Part shown: positions 56,127 to 64,000 of the stretch, piece by piece
Layout: every line of letters begins with the position of its first letter
How positions within the stretch are numbered: the first letter of the stretch is position 1
Origin: Tillandsia leiboldiana
Lineage: Eukaryota; Streptophyta; Magnoliopsida; Poales; Bromeliaceae
Length of the DNA: 64,000 bases
Assembly (NCBI GenBank): GCA_029204045.2
Contig: JAQNDB010000121.1
Coordinates: forward strand, 1 to 64,000
Reading direction: 5' to 3'
Translations under genes and position numbers: made by a program
The notes under the pieces: generated by a model
Seen by the model: only the letters and a program-made list of their open reading frames with translations
Told to the model about the DNA's origin: nothing
Database searches by the model: none

Positions 56127-59100
56127 TGTGGTGACCCGGATCTTTGCAGGGCTTCTACAGTGTGACCAGCAGCTTCTGGAAGCCTACGTGGCATGTCGGC
56201 GGTGTTCGCGCGCCAATTTGGACACAAGAGATGGACTCGAGGCTTAAAATGGATCTCGTAGGTAATCGGGGGACCCCATCGGATGTTTAGAAGAGTTTAC
56301 GCGAGGAGTGGATATCAAATTTAGGCTCGGCGCGGAATTCGGATTAAAAATACCTTTCCGGGAGCCTCTGGTAAATTATAGGATTGGAATTTGGCAAAAT
56401 GGACGCCGGATTTGGAATCAGCGCGCGAAAACGGTCAAGATGGGCTATTTACTTGTATTTTTCGGAGCTTGCTACAGTAATTTTACTGTTCATCGCCGGA
56501 ACAGTGTTTCCGGCGATCGCCGGTGGCGGCTGGCGGCGGCGGGCAGCGGCGGAAGGCGGCGGAAGGCGCTCGGGCAGGCGGCGCGCGGCCGCGGGCAGGC
56601 GCACAGGGGCGCGGGCAGGCGCGCGGGGGCGCGGTCTGGTGCGCGGTCCACGCGGCCGTCGTGCACCCCAGGAAGGGACACGTGGCAGGTTCTTACTGGT
56701 CGGTGTTGTGGTCTGGGTTCACGGAGCAGGCCGGTGGTGCACGGTGGACCGGCTTGGGACACGTGGCATCTGCGTACTGGTTCGGTGCATTGAAATTACG
56801 TACACCGGGCGCAGCAGGCGAAGGGTGTGACACGTGGCGCCTCCCCATTGGACGGGGTACTGTGCGTGGCAGGTGGGGCGACGTGCGCTGGCAGGCGGGC
56901 AGGTGGCCGTACCGGCGAGCAGGTGGCCGTACGCGCGGGTCAGCCGGGGCGACGTGCGCGGGGCAGGCACGGTCAACGCCACGTGGCGGAGCGCGGGACG
57001 CCGGTTTGGCTGTCGCCTGTTCGGGCGACACGTGGCGAGCGCTGGGGCGGGTCGGACGAAGCCTGGATCCCGTCCGACCGCGTATTTTGGGCTGGGCCAC
57101 ACTGTGCGCGCCCGAAAGTTGTGGGCCGGGCCGCACTGTGCGCGCCCGAAAAGTTTCGGGCGCCCGAAAGTTGGGACACAATGGGAATTTTTCCAATTGT
57201 TTCCTCAGCCTATAAATAGGCAGCCCGAGCCCTCTTCTTTGGCTCTTTTCTCTCAGCCCACGCACCATCTGCCCGAGTACCTTGAAGAAGACTTGTTCAA
57301 CTCTTAATTATTGATCTTCCTGCCAAGTTCTACGATTTTAGGAGCACGCATCCCGAGGTTCTGGATTTTACGGCGCGGTGCGACGTTGCATTCCTGTGTT
57401 CTTCTTCGTCGCAGCGGCAGTGTTTTGACTCCCCTGGGCTACCCCGAGATCCTTTTTCTGTGATTCTTGCGCCGACAGACTCCTAAGAGGTAGGGCTTCA
57501 TCTTTCGTATTGATTGCACTTTCCTGTTTCGAGTTTTTGGCACGGATCCCGAGGTGACACTGTGACTCTTTTTCTGGGTGGAATTGTGGGGCAGCATCGA
57601 GGTGTTTTGGCCATATCTTTGCGCACAAGCGTCAGCCGGAAACGAGCTTATACAACTTTTTCATCTACTGATCGCAAGGAACGCGCTCGTATTTTTCTTG
57701 GATTTTTCTGAGATTTCATCAGAGGTGAGAATCACTGTTTCTCTGTGTACAGTGCTACAGTCTTTTGTGCTGAAATCTTTTGAGTGTACCACCTTGTCGA
57801 ATTTATATCTTGGCTTACCGAACTCAGATTTGGGTGTGCAAGCTACCGTTGCGAAGCTATCGACGCGAGGATCGCGGTGATATTTTTCTGGGAATTTTCT
57901 GGGCTCTTGCTGCAGGTGAAAATTAAGCATTTCTGGGACTGTTGTTGTATGTGTGTGTGAGAGCAGATTTTGGAATGTATGTGTAATAGTGGACTTTGTA
58001 TTGTGCCAGGAGAGTTACGGGTGTGCTGAACTTATTGGAGCAAGGGATTAGAGTTATCTGGTGTTTTCAGCTGTTGGGCTTTGGACAGCCAGCTTTTCAG
58101 GTGGGTGTTTTGTTCCGAGAACCGGTGGACGGTTCTCTAACTCTATATGTTAGAATTGCATGCAGGTGTAGGGTACAATACCTGGGATTGATTGGTAAGC
58201 TTAATAATGTTGATTTATGGGAATTGCAAGTAAATTATTCATATTATGACAATGGTATAAATCAGACATTTATGTTGATGATTAGTGGAAGCTTACCTAA
58301 GGCAAGGTTACCCTATATGATTAATTATCATGTCATGTTAGCACATAACCCTTTTATGAGGCTGGTTTATACAATGGGATAGGATTATGTAGTTATGTGC
58401 AGGTTCTACTCCAAGGAGTGATTATGGATCGAAAACCATGGACAGGTATGGTCATTGCTAATTCTGGCATGAGGTTTATTTTCTTTATCCTTCTTGAGGA
58501 CAAATGCATGCTTGTATGGACATATGTGTATGGACATATAGTTAGGCCATCTTTTACTGATACACTATCTTTTGGGATTTGACTTAGGAGAAACCATGAT
58601 TGCTTTCTTTCTCCTTTTTATTTAGACTTTTGAGTCATGTTGCTCGGGTTCGAGCAGAGGTTTGGGATAGTGTAGCTGGGACCTTCGGGTCAGAGACAGG
58701 GTGTGCTTGATGTTGGATTGTGGGTTATTGCGGCAACCGCGGACAGTAGGCGGTTGACCGGATCTTGATTATTTTACCCAATTGTGGGTTGTGGGTTATT
58801 GCGGTGACCGCGGACTTTGGGCGGTTGACCGGATGTTGACTATTGCATCAGATTGGGTATCAGATTTGTTCTAGTGGATGGTGTTTTCCACATTTTGAGT
58901 ACTATTGCATCAGATCGGGGTTTTGTTAGTGGACGGAGTTTCCCACTTTGATCATAGTCTTGATCCAGTCCTGCTATTATGAGACAGTGGTTACAGAGAT
59001 ACTCGATACAGTGATGCTTGATACAGTGATACTTTACTCGTGTGGGTCGCTCCCCTCGAGTGCCACTCCGGAGTAGGCTTTCCACGGTGTGAGCGCCGGG

Positions 59101-60240
59101 CACCAGGCGGGGTTCTTGAGTTCGACAGTAGAGCAGGCAGTACCAGTGATTACTGGACTATCGATTGGGTTTATTCAGGCAGATACTTTTTGTTACACTC
59201 GTGCCTGGGGGACCGAGTGGAGTCTAGTAGCTGTGTTTAGACCAGTGCTAGTATTGTTGGGAACCGTTCGGGGTTTGACGGTGGTCCCGTGGTCGTTGTG
59301 AGTTCTTTGACCATTGTGTGTGAGGTTGAGCATCTTGAGTCTATCCATTCTGAGAGAGAGAGCATGGATTATGACTATAGCCTGCATGAGCCACTACTCA
59401 ATAGCGAGTTAGTCCGTTTGGACGCCCTACGTAATTCCTGCCCGTCAGCGGGAGGTGGTTGTAGGTGGGCGCAGGTTTGACTGGACCTAATGTGGCAGTC
59501 AGCTCGATTGGGTCGATTGAGCACCTCGTGTGCGAGTGTTGCATACATTTATCAGAGTTTCCCCATTTGAGCATTCAGATAGAGGCATGGTAGCTGTAGA
59601 GTGTCTTCTGCTTCTTCTTTAAGTTTTACTGCATTAGTTATCTTTTGCCTCCAGTGGTCTTGGTGGGCAGATCGTCGGGCCTAGTGGTGATACCCACTGA
59701 GAACTCCCTTTTTGCGTAGTTCTCACGCCCGTTGGGGGTTTTCCCCCTTTTTGTCCTTTCTCCCCTCTGTTTTGCAGAGTCTTGGCGGGTGTTGCCGTTC
59801 TGTGGTTGCTGTGCGTGGTGAGGGAGTAGCGAGCTAGATCCAGACCCATCTTTAGAGAGTAGCGGTACCCCCTTTGGAGGAGATCTTCATTATAGTCGGT
59901 AGATTGGTATTTATTTCCTCTTTTGAGAGACTGATGTAGTGAGGATATGATGTATTGAGAGCTTGTACACTGATGTTTTATTTGAGATATCTCCCTGTTG
60001 AGCTATGAGTTTTGTACTCGAGGTTATTATATGATCATCATTTTTGGGAGATGGACCTTGCTGTTTTATCTTCAGTTGTATAGTGGTTGATTTTATTTCT
60101 ATAGCAGTTTTATCTTTTAGCTCTGATATCTGTTAGCTGTAGCTCTTTTTGCAGGTAGGACGCTTCGCCTATACGGGTTTGGCATAGGTGGCGGATCTGT
60201 TGGCGAGCCCGGGTCGCAGTTTCGACCCCGGGGCGTGACA
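56127..60240 (+). repeat. 3' LTR of element E
   Basis: 4,114 bp; longer than the 5' LTR by a 20-bp duplication (AGGTGGCCGTAC..., near 56,910) and one base. Confidence 0.93.
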
Positions 60241-60965
60241 GGACTGCTATTTTCAATTCAGCCTCGCCGTCAAAGTGACGACTTTATTTTTCGGAATCTC
60301 ACTTGTTTGACATAATTGGTCATTTTACGGGAAAATTTCCAATTTTGTGATTTTTCGTCAAACTTCATTTTTCACACTTTTTCGTGCAACTAGCAAAGTG
60401 AATTTAAAAACGAACTCGACCACTCCCTTCAACACTGATTCACCAATAAACCTGTGATTTAACTTTCGAAAAATAAATCTACAATATGCTGAAATTAATA
60501 CCCTCTCTAAATTTTCGGAATAAATTTCAAACTTTATTAAAATTTTGAAATTTAAAGTACTATTATTACAAGAAAATTTCATACTCTATGTAGTAGAGGT
60601 GTACATTGCATGTGCATGGGCACTACAAGAGGGGATTGAATAGTCATTTTTTGTAATTTTACGAGTTTTGATATAAGTAGAAAACATCTACACATGCTAT
60701 AGAATGATTGAAACATATTATGCATAAGATCATGTACATTTGGATAATACGACATTAGTGTCATCTAGTGTAGTTGAGATACAAGAAGAAAACCTCTAAA
60801 CTTGTATAATCAAGAGGAAATTGTGAGATTCCATGTTTAAGACAAGATGACAACTAGTGTATGATAAATTCTTTCATTATGACTTTGCTTACATTGTATA
60901 CATGACATTGACACTATGAGATGTTATACCCCGACCTAAAGGTCGATGATGTTATTCCGCATTTT
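60241..60965. other. AT-rich remnant right of element E
   Basis: Probably continues 47,711-48,011. No gene recognised. Confidence 0.4.
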
Positions 60966-61900
60966 AGACACGATGATCGGGACTTGCTTGCTTGCCATTT
61001 GTACTTATTTGCACATGCTTCGTAGGGTCGCTCCCTCCAAGATGGCACTCTGGAGTTGGCCATGGCGATGTCATGCTCGCCGTGCGGGATTGGGTGCCGA
61101 TTGGGCCGTCGTGGCATAAGCATAGCTCTATTTGGGGGGTGCCACCATAGGACCATGAAGCATGGCTCAAGCTAAGACTCAAAAAAAGTATTCAAGAGAA
61201 ATTATTAAAGTTAACTAGTTTTGACATTGAATATCATATAGATGATACATTCATAGCAGTTGGGCATTCATATTAGCATGGTAGTTTCATACTGTTATTA
61301 CCTTGTACTTGAGTATAGAGCTATGATAGTAGTAGAGTTACTTTACTCCAGTTGTTTATTTATCCATATTTCATTTAAGCAGTTATACTATCTTTTGTCT
61401 CAGTTGACCTAGTGTCGTATTTCGCTTCTCTCGGTGGCTTACCCACTAGGAATTATTTACTAATAGTTCTCATACTCATTGGTTTGTTGTTTTTATTTCA
61501 GAGCATTCCACAGCGGGAGAGGCTAGAGATCATGGCAAGGGAATAACGCATCGCTAGACTCGTTCCCTTCGTGCCACTCGAGGTGGTTACATGACCATTT
61601 CATATTGTTTTAGTTGTGAGATGTATTTTTGTATTTTGTTATAAAGATCACCCATATATTTTGTAGGATGTACTTGAGAGTATTCTTATTGTATTTTGTT
61701 TTAGTTATTACATGGTTGTAGTTATTTCTACTTCTTTTATGTTTTGTTTAGTTGTATTTGTGTTCTGATTACTAGTAAAATGTGTATATTGTCTTCTTTT
61801 TGCTTTGTTGGTATAGATGCCCTGTGTGTACCGGGGTGCTTTATGCACACGGTGAGTCTGTGCACGTGCCGAGTAGGCTTCCGCTGGGGAACGTGATAAC
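60966..61900 (+). repeat. gypsy-type LTR relic (G), related to LTR E
   Basis: Shares ordered landmarks with LTR E: GGGTCGCTCCC...GGCACTC(T/C)GGAGT (61,025 against 50,909), the TTATCTTTTG...CCCACT...AGTTCTCA block (61,390-61,480), TTTCAGAGCATTCC in place of TTTTGCAGAGTCTTGG, and an end resembling GGTGAGTCTGTGCACGTGCCGAG. Strongly diverged; no PBS. Confidence 0.55.
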
Positions 61901-62380
61901 CTATCACAAAATCAACGACTGAAGAGAAAAATTTTATAAAAAATAAATATAGAAGACTTAAATTTTAGAAAAAGAAAAATATTAATCATATTTTAGATAG
62001 TTAAAAAAAATCTATCAAATTTTCACCCCATTTAGATATTTTATACCGTGAAACTTAAATAGTCTTATATTAACTATTATAATAGTTGAATTTTAATATC
62101 TTTTAATTACTAAATAAATAATATTAAAAATTTATAAATTTTATTTTTAAATATTTTAAATAATATAAATCAAATGAAATCGATCGAAAATTATGAATAT
62201 CCCACGATCAAAACAAAGTGATAGCACGGAGGCGCATACTTCTAAATGCACTCACTCTTTAAAAATTATTTTATAATGGCTATTTTAACTATAAATGCGC
62301 TTTGAGAATGGAGAGGGCAATTATAGAAGAAAATATGATGGATCCAAAGTTTCTATTTGTTGTTTTATATAAACTAGTAG
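61901..62380. other. AT-rich spacer
   Basis: Very AT-rich, no gene or repeat structure recognised. Confidence 0.6.
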
Positions 62381-62504
62381 GCTAGGGACTTTTTTTTGAA
62401 ATAACCCTCTCAATTTTTAAAATTTGCGAAATAACTTTTCAAATTTTTGTTTGTAAAAATAATCCTACTTTCGCCACGCGGGCACCACGTCGGGAATCCA
62501 CCTT

Positions 62505-62800
62505 GAAGGCGCTGAGCAACTCAGCGCCTTCACAAAATTTCTGTGAAGGCGCTGAGTCGCTCGGCGCCTTCAGTGCGGCTGGTATAAAGACGTTGAGTCG
62601 CTCAGCGCCTTTAGTGTAAAACACTAAAGGCACCAAGCAACTCAGCGCCTTCACAAAATTTCTGTGAAGGCGCTGAGTTGCTCGGCGCCTTTAGTGTGGC
62701 TGGGGACTTCACCAAATTTTCTGAAAATTGGCCGAGTTCTTAGGGCACGTATGCGCTTGAAATGTTGCACTAAAGGCGCTGAGTCGCTCAGCGCCTTTAG
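62505..62800. repeat. field of GGCGCTGAG hairpins downstream of the plant-mobile-domain gene
   Basis: Perfect or near-perfect inverted repeats: 62,505-62,531 (12-bp arms, loop CAA), 62,545-62,571 (loop TCG, one mismatch), 62,585-62,613 (loop TCG, two mismatches), 62,623-62,652, 62,665-62,692 (loop TTG) and 62,770-62,800 (14-bp perfect arms, loop TCG). Between units are small hairpins CACAAAATTTCTGTG and TTTAGTGTAAAACACTAAA. Stems are constant and loops vary among CAA, TCG and TTG. Confidence 0.85.
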
Positions 62801-63012
62801 CTGGAATAACATTCAAAATTTTACCTGACTTTAAAAAAAACCCAAATTTGTACAACAAGTTACAAACAATGGGAATTGACATTTAGAATTCTGAAACAAC
62901 ATTCACAAACACCAAATTTCACAACATTCATGACATTCAGAAATCACAGTTTAGTAACAACCAAAAATGAACATTACAAAAATGTCAATAATACAACCTC
63001 GACCTCAAAAGC

Positions 63013-63816
63013 TCAATTTTGAGCACGTCCTCGACCTCGACATTCTCGGCCACGCCCGCGTCCACGCCCTCGCCCATGCCCTCGCCCACGTCCTCGCCCA
63101 CGGGGAACAGCAAGCTCCATAATAGGTATATCATCGAGATGCTCGACTGCTGCCAACTTATCGAGCTCCTCGATGATACCACCCTCATCCTGCTTAGCAA
63201 TATGCTGGATCTCCTGTGGCGATGATGACGAGGGACGACGACGTGAATATGTAGAAGTATATGAAGTCCGTGATACTGGTGGCGGGAGCGACGCTGACGT
63301 CGAAGGAAATATCGTCGGGGCCTGAATGGTAGGAGATGGAGATCGAGGCACCTGAAAGAGTGTAAATAGTTTGTTAATTTGAATTTGAAAACTTAATTTG
63401 AATTTTATGCTAAATGGTACCTGATGACTCGAGGACGCTCCCTCATATGAAGGTCCACCTGAAACTCTGGCCGTAGGTATAGATGGTACATGCTGTAGTA
63501 CCATCTGAATATTCTCGTTCATTTCTGTCAGAGTCCCAAATGTGAACTCAGGCGGCGGCCGGTCATGCAATAACTGGCCGACAATAGTATGAACCTGTCG
63601 TAGTGTGTCGGCCTGCATTTTAATTTAGAAATTAAATTTATATTAAATAAGTTGAACATGTTAAATTTATATATATAAATTATTATACCAGTCTCCTCTC
63701 GACATGCCCACGGGGATGAAAAGTCAGCGGAGGACGCTGTACTGGATGAGATATCCTTCTTCTCGTAATCGTCCAGTACCACTGCATATATACGGATGCC
63801 GCCTGCAGTGGCTCCT
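63013..63816 (-). pseudogene. 3' end of a plant-mobile-domain (MAIN-like) transposon gene, truncated by an LTR
   Basis: Three exon segments on the minus strand: 63,689-63,816, 63,421-63,612 and 63,013-63,351, joined through GT-AG introns 63,613-63,688 and 63,352-63,420, all in phase 0. Exon 1 reads EPLQAASVYMQWYWTITRRR, matching the end of the plant mobile domain (YMxWYxxITRR). The tail is Ser/Pro-rich and ends in an Arg-Gly-rich run (GRGRGRGRG) before TGA at 63,013. The 69-bp second intron has no stop in frame, so retention would still be open. The 5' part is missing because element H starts at 63,817. Such genes are mostly transposon-borne, related to MAIN/MAIL proteins. Confidence 0.65.
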
Positions 63817-64000
63817 TGTCACGCCCCGAGTTCAAAAACCAGTGTATAAATTTTTTTTTTTTTAAATCAGAGTTGCAAAAACAGCCAGGGCAATGACAGA
63901 CCGCCACATATATAGAAGAGTACCAATCCCCTTTGGAATTGAGCCTTTTCTATATATGCACGGCTAGCTTGGCAACAACATCAGAGTACTAACTACGTAC
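63817..64000 (-). repeat. edge of a gypsy LTR (H)
   Basis: Starts TGTCACGCCCCGAG and continues with a T-run and CAGACCGCCACATATATAGAAGAG, paralleling the first 150 bp of LTRs B and C. Runs out of the window. Confidence 0.75.

Larger units (their letters stand above)
48012..60240 (+). mobile_element. gypsy-derived element E with 4.1-kb LTRs and degraded interior
   Basis: LTRs 48,012-52,104 and 56,127-60,240 (4,093 and 4,114 bp), PBS at 52,112, and a GGGGGAGG purine tract before the 3' LTR. Flanks GAACT (48,007-48,011) and GGACT (60,241-60,245) fit a target duplication with one mutation. About 25-30 substitutions separate the LTRs by eye, older than A and B. The interior (4.0 kb including a 578-bp Cassandra) has only faint protease and RT traces. 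Confidence 0.9.

Overview
This is plant nuclear DNA, almost certainly from a flowering plant, and nearly all of it is a nested stack of LTR retrotransposons. I found no host housekeeping gene, rRNA or tRNA gene. The plant assignment rests on Ty1/copia Sirevirus and Ty3/gypsy Tekay/Del-type chromovirus proteins, initiator-Met-tRNA primer binding sites (TGGTATCAGAG), a Cassandra TRIM with 5S-rRNA-derived LTRs, and a plant-mobile-domain (MAIN-like) gene fragment. Species cannot be named from the sequence.

Layout, oldest layer outward. (D) A Sirevirus-type copia array runs from position 1 to 46,409: the 3' part of an upstream copy (1-3,026, with an env-like pseudogene), a shared LTR (3,027-4,345 plus 36,818-36,858), a decayed gag-pol (36,892-42,018), a second env-like gene and a 3' LTR (45,103-46,409). 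(C) A minus-strand gypsy element (4,346-36,817, target duplication GTTTT) sits inside the shared LTR. Its right end is not its own LTR but a 738-bp palindromic TRIM dimer. (A) A plus-strand, gag-only gypsy element (4,481-14,514, TSD CAGGG) with nearly identical 3.74-kb LTRs lies in the LTR of C. (B) A minus-strand Tekay element (16,266-31,256, TSD GGCAC) lies further along the same LTR. (Solo) A 4.2-kb solo LTR related to A (22,189-26,406, TSD CGCAG) splits the otherwise open gag-pol frame of B.

Right of D: low-complexity sequence and an LTR relic (46,410-48,011); a plus-strand gypsy-derived element E (48,012-60,240) with 4.1-kb LTRs, degraded internal coding sequence and a nested Cassandra TRIM (52,159-52,736); then LTR relics (60,241-61,900); a plant-mobile-domain transposon gene fragment with an associated field of perfect hairpins (62,505-63,816); and the edge of another LTR (63,817-64,000).

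The most unusual signals are in the noncoding LTR leaders. The Sirevirus LTR has a run of eight short hairpins that keep a constant TGGATT/TGGACT loop while every stem differs. Gypsy LTRs A, C and Solo share a conserved 9-nt loop on covarying stems. The Sirevirus also has two copies of a GATCCGGATC-rich promoter-like block, one in the LTR and one ahead of the env-like gene. Coordinates were read by eye; identities and ages are approximate.
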